Assembly: GCF_009602465.1 (NCBI RefSeq) | Contig: NZ_WBKP01000025.1 | Location: 1-49,720, forward strand | Length of the DNA: 49,720 nucleotides | From: Cumulibacter manganitolerans | Lineage (GTDB): Bacteria > Actinomycetota > Actinomycetes > Mycobacteriales > Antricoccaceae | Direction of reading: 5' to 3' | Notes under the pieces: model-generated | Told to the model about the DNA's origin: nothing | Databases searched by the model: none | Seen by the model: the letters and a program-made list of their open reading frames with translations, nothing else | Shown here: piece after piece, positions 18,582 through 27,129 of the stretch | Numbering within the stretch: the first letter of the stretch is position 1 | Layout: the number at the start of each line of letters is the position of its first letter | Program-made: the position numbers and the translations under genes

Positions 18582-19706
18582 CTACTTGCCGGTGAGCAGC
18601 TCGCTCGGCACGGCCTGGTCCGCGCGCAACGCGTCGAACAGCGCGGTGGCCTTCTTCGCGTCCCACTTCACCACCGAGCCGACACCGCCGATCGTCGGGG
18701 TACTCGCGATCGGGACGGTGGTCGTCACGAGGTCCTTCGACCCCATCGCCGTCCCCATGCCGGCCAGGTGCCAGAGGTGGCAGCCGTCGTCGACGGTCAA
18801 CGTGCCGGTCGCCTTCAGCGCCAAGGGGATCGACCTGAGCGGGTTGGCCAGCGTGCCGGGGCTGGAGGCCTTGGCCAGCAGCGCGGACAGGAACGTGCGC
18901 TGCCGTTCGATCCGGTCGAGGTCGGCGTTCGCGCTGGCGCGCGTACGCACGTACCCGAGGGCCTGCGCGCCGTTCAGCGTCTGGCAGCCGGCCTGCAGGT
19001 CCAGGCCGGCCTTCGGGTCCTTCATCGGCTCGTCGATGCACATGTCGACCCCGCCGATCGAGTCGACGACGCCGGCGAACCCGCCGAAGCCGATCTCGGC
19101 GTACCGGTCGATGCGCATGCCCGTCAGCCCCTCGACCGTCCGCGCGAGCAGCGGCCCGCCGCCGTAGGCGAAGGCGGCGTTGAGCTTCTGCTGGCCGTGC
19201 CCCGGGATGTCGACGAGGGTGTCCCGCGGCAGGCTGATCAGGGTCGGCGCGGCGTTCGAGTCGGGGACGTGCAGCAGCATGATCGTGTCGGTCCGCTTGC
19301 CGTTGGCGTCGCCGGTGGCCAGCTCGGTCTTCTGCTGGTCGGTGAGGTCGGCGCGCGAGTCCGAGCCCACCATCAGCCAGGTCGTGCCCGGCGTGCCGGC
19401 CGGACGCCCGGAGTAGTCGGCGAGCACGTCCTGGCGGGTCATCGACAGATCGAGGTACGCGGCGAAGCCGACCAAGGCCAGCAGCAGCGCCGCGAGCAGC
19501 CACGCGAGAACCCGCCGACCGCGGCGCCGGCGAGCCGGTCGCGGTGCCGGCCCCGTGCTGCGACCGAGCGGCGCACCGTACGGCGCGCCGTGCTGGCCCG
19601 GAGCGTCCGGCGGCGCACCGTACCGCGCGCCGTGCTCCATCCCGCGCGGGTCGAGGTACGCCGGCAGCTCGCGGGTGCGCTCGGGATCGTCGTCCGGATA
19701 CGGCAT
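18582..19706 (-). CDS. LytR-CpsA-Psr (LCP) family protein
   Basis: LCP proteins attach undecaprenyl-linked glycopolymers (arabinogalactan, teichoic acids or capsule) to peptidoglycan outside the membrane. The ATG at 19706 follows GAGGCGAGG. The 374-residue protein has a Pro/Gly/Tyr-rich cytosolic N-terminus (HGARYGAPPDAPGQHGAPYG), a basic cluster (ARRRRGRRV), one membrane helix (LAWLLAALLLALVGFAAYL), then the LCP domain: TWLMVGSDSRADL, KRTDTIMLLHV, LISLPRDTLVDIPG, KLNAAFAYGGG, GVDMCIDEPM and ALGYVRTRA. The conserved Arg and Asp residues for the pyrophosphate lipid are present. Confidence 0.93.
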   Translation of the reverse strand: MPYPDDDPERTRELPAYLDPRGMEHGARYGAPPDAPGQHGAPYGAPLGRSTGPAPRPARRRRGRRVLAWLLAALLLALVGFAAYLDLSMTRQDVLADYSGRPAGTPGTTWLMVGSDSRADLTDQQKTELATGDANGKRTDTIMLLHVPDSNAAPTLISLPRDTLVDIPGHGQQKLNAAFAYGGGPLLARTVEGLTGMRIDRYAEIGFGGFAGVVDSIGGVDMCIDEPMKDPKAGLDLQAGCQTLNGAQALGYVRTRASANADLDRIERQRTFLSALLAKASSPGTLANPLRSIPLALKATGTLTVDDGCHLWHLAGMGTAMGSKDLVTTTVPIASTPTIGGVGSVVKWDAKKATALFDALRADQAVPSELLTGK

Positions 19707-19732
19707 GGCCTCGCCTCGCTGCGGGTCGTCGG

Positions 19733-19805
19733 TAGCCCCGGTCGGATTCGAACCGACACTTGCGGTGGTTTGAGCACCGTGCCTCTGCCGTTGGGCTACG
19801 GGGCC
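19733..19805 (-). tRNA. tRNA with anticodon CAA (Leu codon UUG), class I structure
   Basis: The minus strand folds into a 73-nt cloverleaf: acceptor GGCCCCG/CGGGGCT (one G-U), D-stem GCC/GGC, anticodon stem CGGTG/CACCG with loop CTCAAAC (anticodon CAA), variable loop CAAGT of only 5 nt, and T-arm GTCGG-TTCGAAT-CCGAC. The discriminator is A73 and the genome continues CCG, so CCA is not encoded. Leucine tRNAs normally have a long variable arm; this one does not. It lies 26 bp upstream of the LCP gene start and on the same strand. Confidence 0.85.
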
Positions 19806-19903
19806 TGGTCGCGCCCGGCTGTGGCGCCGGGTGCCGCAGACTAGAGTAGCGAACGTCCCTGGACGAGTACGTCCGCCGAGCCGCAGAACGAGGATTGCCA
19901 CCG
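19806..19903. promoter_or_regulatory. bidirectional promoter region between tRNA and pdtaR
   Basis: This 98-bp gap serves the tRNA leftward and pdtaR rightward. CTAGAGTAG near 19841-19849 can act as a -10 on the plus strand (TAGAGT, 19842-19847), and its complement TACTCTAG is -10-like for the tRNA. AGAACGAGGA (19885-19894) is a good ribosome site for the GTG at 19904. The assignment is from pattern only. Confidence 0.35.
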
Positions 19904-20509
19904 GTGCCGATGGAGCCCAGCGAGGGTAGCCCCGCTCGCCTACGAGTCCTGATCGCCGAGGACGAGGCGCTGATCCGGCTCGACCTCAGCGAGATGCTGC
20001 GCGAGGAGGGCTACGACGTGTGCGGCATGGCCCGCGACGGCCAGGAGGCGATCGAGCTCGCCGAGTCGTTGCGGCCCGACCTGATCATCCTCGACGTGAA
20101 GATGCCGCGCCTCGACGGGCTGACCGCGGCGGAGGTCATCGGCGAGCAGCGCATCGCGCCGATCGTGGTGCTCTCTGCGTTCAGCCAGCGCGACCTCGTC
20201 GACCGCGCGCTCAAGGCCGGCGTGATGACCTACCTGACCAAGCCGTTCGCCCAGGCCGACCTGGCGCCGGCGATCGAGACGGCCTACGCGCGGTTCGCCG
20301 AGATGCGCGCCCTGGAGGCGGAGATCGGCGACCTGAACGACCGGATCGAGACGCGCAAGATCATCGAGCGCGCCAAGAGCTTCCTGATGACGGCGCACAA
20401 GCTCAGCGAGCCGGCCGCGTTCCGCTGGATCCAGCGCAGCGCGATGGAGCGCCGGACGACGATGAAGGTCGTCGCCGAGGCCATCCTGGACCACTCGTCG
20501 GGGCGCTGA
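19904..20509 (+). CDS. pdtaR: ANTAR-domain response regulator (PdtaR-like)
   Basis: This 201-residue receiver plus ANTAR protein, when phosphorylated, binds paired hexaloop RNA hairpins and prevents transcription termination. The receiver has the acidic pocket AEDEALIR (D20), phospho-acceptor D64 in LIILDVKMPRLDG, the Ser of VVLSAF, and K in YLTKPF. The ANTAR helices cover about residues 138-193 with RKIIERAKSFLMTAHKLSE and KVVAEAIL. GTG 19904 is preferred over TTG 19895 because AGGA ends 9 nt upstream of it. The partner histidine kinase (PdtaS) is not in the window, as in mycobacteria. Target hairpins were not identified here. Confidence 0.93.
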   Translation: MPMEPSEGSPARLRVLIAEDEALIRLDLSEMLREEGYDVCGMARDGQEAIELAESLRPDLIILDVKMPRLDGLTAAEVIGEQRIAPIVVLSAFSQRDLVDRALKAGVMTYLTKPFAQADLAPAIETAYARFAEMRALEAEIGDLNDRIETRKIIERAKSFLMTAHKLSEPAAFRWIQRSAMERRTTMKVVAEAILDHSSGR

Positions 20510-20678
20510 GCGCACGCCACAGGGCGGTCTGGGTCACATTATTGCTGTTGCATAACGCCCGCATGCCACTTCGCGGATTGGCAATACGTCTCGGCTAACT
20601 TGGTCGCCTAGGCGTTTTCGGGGAGCTGTGCACGAGAGGTGCGCACGCCTGGGATCGCTACCTGATCAGGAGGTACGC
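20510..20678 (+). promoter_or_regulatory. leader region of the liv operon
   Basis: This 169-bp region without a gene is more AT-rich than its surroundings at 20540-20600 (CACATTATTGCTGTTGCATAAC; GGCTAACTTGG), as expected for a promoter. TAACTT at 20596-20601 is a possible -10 without a clear -35 partner. A near-perfect ribosome site AGGAGG (20668-20673) sits 5 nt before the GTG of livK and predicts strong translation of the binding protein. Confidence 0.4.
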
Positions 20679-21887
20679 GTGGCGCGTCATACGGTTCGCG
20701 GTGTCGTCGCTCTGGGCGCAATCGTCGCTCTGGCAGTGACGGGATGCGGCAGCAAGGAGACCAAGTCGGAGAAGTCGGGCGGCACCGGCGCGCTGTCGAT
20801 CAAGCCGTTGGAGCAGGTCGACAAGCAGGGCAAGCCGGTGGACAAGAAGGCCGGCGGCAACGCCGCCGATCCCGCCGGTGACGGCAAGGCCAAGTGCAGC
20901 AACATCTCGCTCGGCTTCGCCGGAGCCCTGACCGGGGACAACGCCGCGCTCGGCAAGAACATCCGGTACGGCATGGAGGTGGCGATCAAGAAGCACAACG
21001 ACGCCAACAAGGACTGCCAGGTCTCGGTCAAGGAGTTCGACACCGAGGGCACGCCGGAGAAGGCGACCCAGGTCGCGCCGTCCATCATCGGCGACGCCCA
21101 GGTCATCGGCCTGCTCGGCCCGGCGTTCTCCGGTGAGTCCAACGCCGTCGACTCGCAGTTCAACGAGGCCGGCCTGGCGGCGGTCACCGCCTCCGCGACC
21201 AACCCGACGCTGTCGCAGAACGGCTGGAAGACCTTCTTCCGCGGCCTGGCCAATGACGCGGTCCAGGGGCCGGCGCTCGCGGCCTACGTCAAGAACGAGA
21301 TGAAGGCCAAGAACGTCTGCCTGATCAAGGACGACTCCGACTACGGCAAGGGCTTCGCGGCCGAGCTGAAGACCGGCCTGGGCGACCTCGTCAAGTGCGA
21401 GGCCGACACCAAGACCAAGGACAAGGAGTTCTCCGCGATCGTCACCAAGGTCAAGGAGGACAAGCCCGACGTCGTCGTGTACGCCGGCTACTACGCCGAG
21501 GCCGCGCCGCTCGCTCAGCAGTTGAAGGAGGGCGGCGTGGACGCCACCTTCGTCTCCGGCGACGGCGTCAACGACCCGGCGTTCGTCGACGGCGCCGGCT
21601 CGGCGTCCAAGGGCGCGATCCTGTCGTGCCCGTGCGGCCCGGCCCCCGATGCCTTCGCGGCCGACTACAAGAAGGTCTCCGGCGGTGCGGCGCCGGGCGT
21701 GTACTCCACGGAGGGCTACGACCTGACCACGATCATGCTGAAGGCGATCGACTCCGGGGTCACCGACCGCAAGGCGATGGTCGACTACGTGCGCAAGTAC
21801 GACGGTGACGGGCTGGCGCGCCACTACAAGTGGGACGCCAACGGCGAGCTCGAGGAGAACAACATCTGGATCTACGAGGTCAAGTAG
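20679..21887 (+). CDS. livK: branched-chain amino acid ABC transporter, substrate-binding lipoprotein
   Basis: This is a type I periplasmic-binding-fold protein (402 residues). The signal peptide ends in the lipobox VTGC (VARHTVRGVV, then a hydrophobic run, then CGSKET). A Lys/Gly linker follows, then ISLGFAGALTGDNAALGKNIRYG, the family entry motif, IGLLGPAFSGESNAV, TASATNPTLSQNGWKTFFR and PDVVVYAGYYAEAAPLAQQL. It binds branched-chain amino acids or a related solute outside the membrane for LivHMGF, encoded next. The true ligand is uncertain. GTG 20679 follows AGGAGG. A strong hairpin downstream can keep its mRNA level above that of the permeases. Confidence 0.92.
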   Translation: MARHTVRGVVALGAIVALAVTGCGSKETKSEKSGGTGALSIKPLEQVDKQGKPVDKKAGGNAADPAGDGKAKCSNISLGFAGALTGDNAALGKNIRYGMEVAIKKHNDANKDCQVSVKEFDTEGTPEKATQVAPSIIGDAQVIGLLGPAFSGESNAVDSQFNEAGLAAVTASATNPTLSQNGWKTFFRGLANDAVQGPALAAYVKNEMKAKNVCLIKDDSDYGKGFAAELKTGLGDLVKCEADTKTKDKEFSAIVTKVKEDKPDVVVYAGYYAEAAPLAQQLKEGGVDATFVSGDGVNDPAFVDGAGSASKGAILSCPCGPAPDAFAADYKKVSGGAAPGVYSTEGYDLTTIMLKAIDSGVTDRKAMVDYVRKYDGDGLARHYKWDANGELEENNIWIYEVK

Positions 21888-21906
21888 GCCCCGTCGTCCA
21901 GCAGCC

Positions 21907-21952
21907 GACGCGTTCCGGGGCGTGGCCCTCGCGGCCACGCCCCGGACGCGTC
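21907..21952 (+). terminator. livK-livH intercistronic hairpin
   Basis: The left arm GACGCGT-T-CCGGGGCGTGGCC (one bulged T at 21914) pairs with GGCCACGCCCCGG and ACGCGTC around a 5-nt CTCGC loop, giving 20 base pairs. It lies 20 nt after the livK stop and 32 nt before livH. There is no U-tract. A partial terminator or a 3' stabiliser of the livK message would explain an excess of binding protein over permease. Confidence 0.65.
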
Positions 21953-21984
21953 CTCACCGCAGTCCCGCCCACCCACTGGAGCTC

Positions 21985-22998
21985 ATGGTGCTACTCGCGT
22001 CGTCGGCGACGTTGCTTGCCGCAGACTCCTGGATAACGTTCAACATCCAGGGCTTGTTCAACAACTTCATGGAGTACACCGTCAGCGGGTTGACGGTCGG
22101 CGCGATCTACGCGCTCGTCGCGATCGGCTACACCCTGGTGTACGGCGTCCTGCGGCTGATCAACTTCGCGCACTCCGAGGTGTTCCTGGTCGGCCTGTTC
22201 GCCCAGTACTTCGTGCTCCAGGCACTCGGCTTCACCCCCAGCGGTGACGCCTACGACGAGGGCATCGGCCTGACCGTGGGCTACCTGCTCGTCGCGATGC
22301 TGATCTCGATGCTCGCCTCCGGCGCGACCGCCGTCGCCGTCGAGCGCATCGCCTACCGCCCACTGCGCAAGAAGGGCGCCCCGCCGCTGGTCTTCCTGAT
22401 CACCGCGATCGGCGCCTCGTTCGTCATCCAGCAGATCTTCTTCGTCTGGCGCGGGGCGATCCCCGAGCGGACCATCCGGCTCGTGGAGGCCAAGACCCAG
22501 TTCGACCTCGGCGGAGCCGAGGTGACCAACCTGCAGATGGTGATCATCGGCGCGTCCGTGGTGCTGATGATCGTCGCCGACTACTTCGTCAACCGCACCA
22601 AGCTCGGCCGGGGCATCCGCGCGGTCTCCCAGGACTCGACCACGGCCACCCTCATGGGCGTCAACCCCGAGCGGGTGATCATGACGACGTTCTTCTTCGG
22701 CGGCGTCCTCGCCGGCGCCGCGGCCCTGCTGTACAGCGTCTACGTCCCGCAGACGATGGTCTACAACGCGGGCTTCATCCTCGGCCTGAAGGCCTTCGCG
22801 GCCGCCGTGCTCGGCGGCATCGGCAACCTGCGCGGCGCGCTGCTCGGCGGCCTGGCGCTCGGTATTGCCGAGAACTGGGGGCAGGTCGTCTTCGGCGCCC
22901 AGTGGCGGCACGCGATCGCGTTCGTGCTGCTGATCCTGGTGCTGATGTTCCGCCCGACCGGCATACTCGGTGAGTCGCTCGGAAAGGCACGGGTATGA
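21985..22998 (+). CDS. livH: branched-chain amino acid ABC transporter permease
   Basis: LivH is one of the two membrane permeases. The chosen ATG 21985 has GGAG 4 nt upstream. It is 337 residues with about eight helices. The family start is TVSGLTVGAIYALVAIGYTL and VYGVLRLINFAHSE. The EAA-like contact with the ATPase is in AVSQDSTTATLMGVNPERV. The end has GLKAFAAAVLGGIGNLRGALLGG, a LivH hallmark. The ATGA overlap with livM shows an operon. Confidence 0.94.
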   Translation: MVLLASSATLLAADSWITFNIQGLFNNFMEYTVSGLTVGAIYALVAIGYTLVYGVLRLINFAHSEVFLVGLFAQYFVLQALGFTPSGDAYDEGIGLTVGYLLVAMLISMLASGATAVAVERIAYRPLRKKGAPPLVFLITAIGASFVIQQIFFVWRGAIPERTIRLVEAKTQFDLGGAEVTNLQMVIIGASVVLMIVADYFVNRTKLGRGIRAVSQDSTTATLMGVNPERVIMTTFFFGGVLAGAAALLYSVYVPQTMVYNAGFILGLKAFAAAVLGGIGNLRGALLGGLALGIAENWGQVVFGAQWRHAIAFVLLILVLMFRPTGILGESLGKARV

Positions 22999-24296
22999 GC
23001 GCGACAGACGCTGCGCGGGTCCGCAGCACGCACCCCAACCCGGTCGTGCGCTGGTGGGACGACCTCGCCAAGCCGGCCAAGATCGCGCTCACCGTGGTGG
23101 GCATCGTCTTCCTCGTCTTCCTGCCGGTGATGCGGCCGCCGGGGCTGTCCGGCGGCCCGAACGACTTCGCGCTGGTGATGGCCGAATGCGCGCGGATGGC
23201 GCTGATCGCGCTCGGGCTGAACGTCGTCGTGGGCCTCGCCGGGCTGCTCGACCTCGGGTACATCGGCTTCTACGCCATCGGCGCGTACGTCGTCGCGCTG
23301 TTCACCAGCAAGGGCAGCGACTGGGTGGACACCGTCCACATCCCGTGGCTGGCCGCGATCCCGATCGCGATCGTGCTGACCGCGATCAGCGGCCTGATCC
23401 TCGGCATACCCACGCTCCGCGTCCGCGGCGACTACCTGGCCATCGTGACCCTCGGCTTCGGTGAGCTCGTGCGGCTGGCCGCGGACAACATCCCGTGGCT
23501 GAAGGGCAACGGCGGCTTCAAGCAGATCGCCTACCCGAACCTGCTCAGCTCCGAGACGCTGCCCAACGGCGTCTTCTCGGCCGGCAATGTCAACAAGGGT
23601 GTGTTCAACTACGGCGTCTGGTGGTACTGGGCGCTGCTGGTGATGGTCGGCCTGGTCATCTGGGCGACGAACAACCTCGAGAAGTCCCGCGTCGGGCGGG
23701 CCTGGATCTCGCTGCGCGAGGACGAGGACGCCGCCGAGATCATGGGCGTGTCCACGTTCAAGTACAAGGTCTGGGCGTTCGCGATCGGCGCCGGCATCGG
23801 CGGCCTGTCGGGAGCGTTCATGGCGGGGCAGGTGCAGTTCGTGAACAACCAGAAGTTCGACGTCGTGTCGTCGATCTTCTTCCTCGTCGCCGTCGTCCTC
23901 GGCGGCCAGGGCAACAAGTTCGGCGTGCTGATCGGCGCGTTCCTGGTCGCCTACATCCCGGCCCGGTTCGCCGAGATCGCCGAGTACAAGTACCTCATCT
24001 TCGGCGTGGTGCTGATCGCGCTGATGCTCTTCCGCCCGCAGGGCCTGCTGCCGGCGAGGCATCGGCTGATGGGCGCCGGACCCGACGTGCCGCCGGTCAC
24101 CGACCCGGTCATCACCGGGCACACCGAGCCGGACGCGGACGACGAGGGTGCCTCGGCGCACGTCGAGCCGGGCAGCTCGCCGCTGCACAAGACCGAGGAC
24201 GACGGCCGGGGCATCGGGGCGCGCAGCCCCGGCGACCTCGACGGGCGGGCCGGCGACGACCTGCCGCCGGCCACGAACGAAAGGGAGCCGCGATGA
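22995..24296 (+). CDS. livM: branched-chain amino acid ABC transporter permease
   Basis: LivM is the second permease. It is 433 residues: an N-terminal soluble segment, about ten helices with [29 protein letters not shown] in the core (part quoted), [41 protein letters not shown] (EAA loop) and [12 protein letters not shown] hydrophilic acidic C-terminal tail of about 70 residues follows ([20 protein letters not shown]), longer than in classical LivM. It starts at ATG 22995 inside the livH stop and ends in the livG ATG. Confidence 0.94.
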   Translation: MSATDAARVRSTHPNPVVRWWDDLAKPAKIALTVVGIVFLVFLPVMRPPGLSGGPNDFALVMAECARMALIALGLNVVVGLAGLLDLGYIGFYAIGAYVVALFTSKGSDWVDTVHIPWLAAIPIAIVLTAISGLILGIPTLRVRGDYLAIVTLGFGELVRLAADNIPWLKGNGGFKQIAYPNLLSSETLPNGVFSAGNVNKGVFNYGVWWYWALLVMVGLVIWATNNLEKSRVGRAWISLREDEDAAEIMGVSTFKYKVWAFAIGAGIGGLSGAFMAGQVQFVNNQKFDVVSSIFFLVAVVLGGQGNKFGVLIGAFLVAYIPARFAEIAEYKYLIFGVVLIALMLFRPQGLLPARHRLMGAGPDVPPVTDPVITGHTEPDADDEGASAHVEPGSSPLHKTEDDGRGIGARSPGDLDGRAGDDLPPATNEREPR

Positions 24297-25207
24297 GCAC
24301 GCCCCTCGGGTCCGCCGCCCCCGGGCCGGACGCCGACCACCCCGTCGACACCTTCACGCAGGTCGACCAGAGCGAGCTCGACGTCGGCCTCGAGCGCGAG
24401 GTCAACGCGGCCGTCGGCGAGACCCTCGTGAGCCTGCAGGACGTCACGATGCAGTTCGGCGGGCTGAAGGCGATGGACTCGGTCAGCTTCGACATCAAGC
24501 GCGGTGAGATCCTCGGCCTGATCGGGCCGAACGGCGCCGGGAAGACGACCTGCTTCAACGCGATGACCGGGGTCTACACCCCGACGTCCGGCAAGGTGGT
24601 CTTCGACGGGACGGCCATCCGCCGGATGAAGCGCAACCAGATCACCCGGATGGGCATCGCGCGCACGTTCCAGAACATCCGGCTGTTCGCGTCGATGACC
24701 GCGCTGGAGAACGTCGCGGTCGGCATCGACGCGCGCCACCGCACCTCCGTCGTCGGCGCGGTGTTCCGCTCGCCGCGGCATCGCCGCGAGGAGCGGATCG
24801 CCTACGACCGCGGCATGGAGCTGCTGGAGTTCGTCGGCATCGCCGACCGCGCCCACGAGCCGGCCCGCTCGCTGCCGTACGGCTACCAGCGGCGCCTGGA
24901 GATCGCGCGGGCGCTGGCCACCGAGCCCAAGCTGCTGTGCCTGGACGAGCCCGCCGCGGGATTCAACCCGGCGGAGAAGGTGCAGCTGATGGGGCTGATC
25001 CAGGAGATCCGCAACCAGGGCTACACGGTGCTGCTGATCGAGCACGACATGCGCCTCGTGATGGGCGTGACCGACCGGATCGTCGTGCTCGAGTTCGGCC
25101 GCAAGATCGCGGAGGGCACCCCCGACGTGATCCGCAAGGACCCCGCGGTCATCGCGGCGTACCTCGGCGTCACCGACAACGCCGACGAGGACGAGGACGA
25201 GGAGTAG
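24293..25207 (+). CDS. livG: branched-chain amino acid ABC transporter ATP-binding protein
   Basis: This is the ATPase subunit LivG, 304 residues. About 45 extra N-terminal residues precede the ABC core. Walker A is GPNGAGKT, the Q-loop [14 protein letters not shown], the signature the degenerate [15 protein letters not shown] usual for LivG, Walker [11 protein letters not shown], and the switch His is in [12 protein letters not shown]. The acidic tail ends in DEDEDEE. ATG 24293 overlaps livM. Confidence 0.94.
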   Translation: MSTPLGSAAPGPDADHPVDTFTQVDQSELDVGLEREVNAAVGETLVSLQDVTMQFGGLKAMDSVSFDIKRGEILGLIGPNGAGKTTCFNAMTGVYTPTSGKVVFDGTAIRRMKRNQITRMGIARTFQNIRLFASMTALENVAVGIDARHRTSVVGAVFRSPRHRREERIAYDRGMELLEFVGIADRAHEPARSLPYGYQRRLEIARALATEPKLLCLDEPAAGFNPAEKVQLMGLIQEIRNQGYTVLLIEHDMRLVMGVTDRIVVLEFGRKIAEGTPDVIRKDPAVIAAYLGVTDNADEDEDEE

Positions 25208-25212
25208 ATCGC

Positions 25213-25926
<714 letters not shown>

Positions 25927-26069
25927 CGGCTCGCGATCGCCGCGCGCTGCCGTGCCGTGGCGCGCCTCGGCCCGCGGTCCCGACGAGAATTCTGAGTCAC
26001 CCGACCCACCTGCCGGTCCGCCGGTGCTAGGTTGAGCCCGACCCATCCGCACGTCGAGCCGGGGCGTCC

Positions 26070-26633
26070 ATGTCCAAGTGCAGCGTCATCCTCCGCGATG
26101 CCTCCGTCGAGGACGCCGAGGCGGTGGGCGCGATGGCGATGCTGGCGCTCGGCACCGACGGGCGACCGACGTCCGGCTCCAAGCTGATGATCGACCACTC
26201 GGGGCAGTGCCGGCCGGACGTCGCCGCCGTCCTCGCCAGCCCCGAGTTCCGCACGCTGCTGGCCGTCGACCCGGCGAGCGACGAGATCGTCGGTTTCGCG
26301 GTCACCTCCGAGGACCTGTTCGGCTCGCTGATCGGACGGCCGACGATCCACGTGCACTACCTCGTCGTCCCCGACGAGCGCCGCCACCGCGGCGTCGGCC
26401 GCGAGCTGCTCGCCGAGGTCACCCGCTTCGCCGAGGAGATCTCCGCCGAGCAGGTGACCGTGGACGTCTCCAGCGAGGCCCGCGACGTCAACCGCTACTT
26501 CGCCAAGTCCGGCTTCGTCCCGCTCGCGCAGCGCCGCATCGCCACCGTCGCGACGCTGCGCCGCACCCTCGGCCTCAGCCAGCCCATCGCGGCGCGCGAG
26601 GCGGCGCGCCGGCGGATCATCAACCGGTTCTGA
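26070..26633 (+). CDS. GNAT-family N-acetyltransferase
   Basis: This 187-residue acetyltransferase has an RDASVEDAEAVGAMA start, the beta-4 strand IHVHYLVVPDERRHRGVGRELLAEV holding the acetyl-CoA pyrophosphate loop (RRHRGVG; shorter quote of motif A), and YFAKSGFVPLAQRR at the end. The start ATG 26070 is in a 143-bp gap after livF; GCTAGGTTGAG at 26027-26037 is a weak promoter candidate. The substrate is unknown. Confidence 0.87.
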   Translation: MSKCSVILRDASVEDAEAVGAMAMLALGTDGRPTSGSKLMIDHSGQCRPDVAAVLASPEFRTLLAVDPASDEIVGFAVTSEDLFGSLIGRPTIHVHYLVVPDERRHRGVGRELLAEVTRFAEEISAEQVTVDVSSEARDVNRYFAKSGFVPLAQRRIATVATLRRTLGLSQPIAAREAARRRIINRF

Positions 26634-26644
26634 GCCGCTGCGAC

Positions 26645-27106
26645 CTACTGCTTCTGCGCGCCGGGCGCCTGCGGCATCGCCATCGCGGTGAGCTGCGCCG
26701 AGCACACCAGGTTGCCCTGCTCGTCGGTGATCTCGATCTTGATCGTCTTCAGGGAGCGGCCCGAGTGCACCGGGACCGCGACGCCGGTGACGACGCCCGA
26801 GCGCACCGCGCGGTGGTGGTTGGCCAGCACCTGGGTCCCGACGCAGATCATCCCCGGAGCGGAGTTCAGCACCGCGCAGGTCGAGCCGATGCTCTCGGCG
26901 AGGGCCGCCGAGGCGCCGCCGTGCAGCAGGCCGTAGGGCTGGTAGTTGCCGGCGACCGGCATGGTCGCGACCGTGCGGGCCGGGTTCCAGTCGAGATACT
27001 CGATGCCGAGCTTCTCATCCAGCAGTCCGTCGGGGCGCGGGCGGTCACGGAAGCCGTCCGGCGGCGGGTGCGGGACGTAATCGGCTTCGGGTGCTTCGGT
27101 TGTCAT
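26645..27106 (-). CDS. PaaI-type hotdog thioesterase
   Basis: This 153-residue single-hotdog protein starts at ATG 27106. The catalytic and oxyanion region is YGLLHGGASAALAESIGSTC, followed by VGTQVLANHHRAVRSGVVTG and SLKTIKIEITDEQGNLVCSA. It hydrolyses an acyl- or aroyl-CoA thioester in the cytosol; the exact substrate is not inferable. It is divergent from polA with only 23 bp between starts and convergent with the GNAT gene, whose stop is 11 bp away. Confidence 0.88.
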   Translation of the reverse strand: MTTEAPEADYVPHPPPDGFRDRPRPDGLLDEKLGIEYLDWNPARTVATMPVAGNYQPYGLLHGGASAALAESIGSTCAVLNSAPGMICVGTQVLANHHRAVRSGVVTGVAVPVHSGRSLKTIKIEITDEQGNLVCSAQLTAMAMPQAPGAQKQ

Positions 27107-27129
27107 AGGGCAACCCTAGACTCGTTGCC

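Noticed and set aside
19895-20509. TTG at 19895 as the pdtaR start.
   Set aside because: The ribosome site AGGA abuts this codon with no spacing, whereas GTG 19904 lies at a normal 9 nt.
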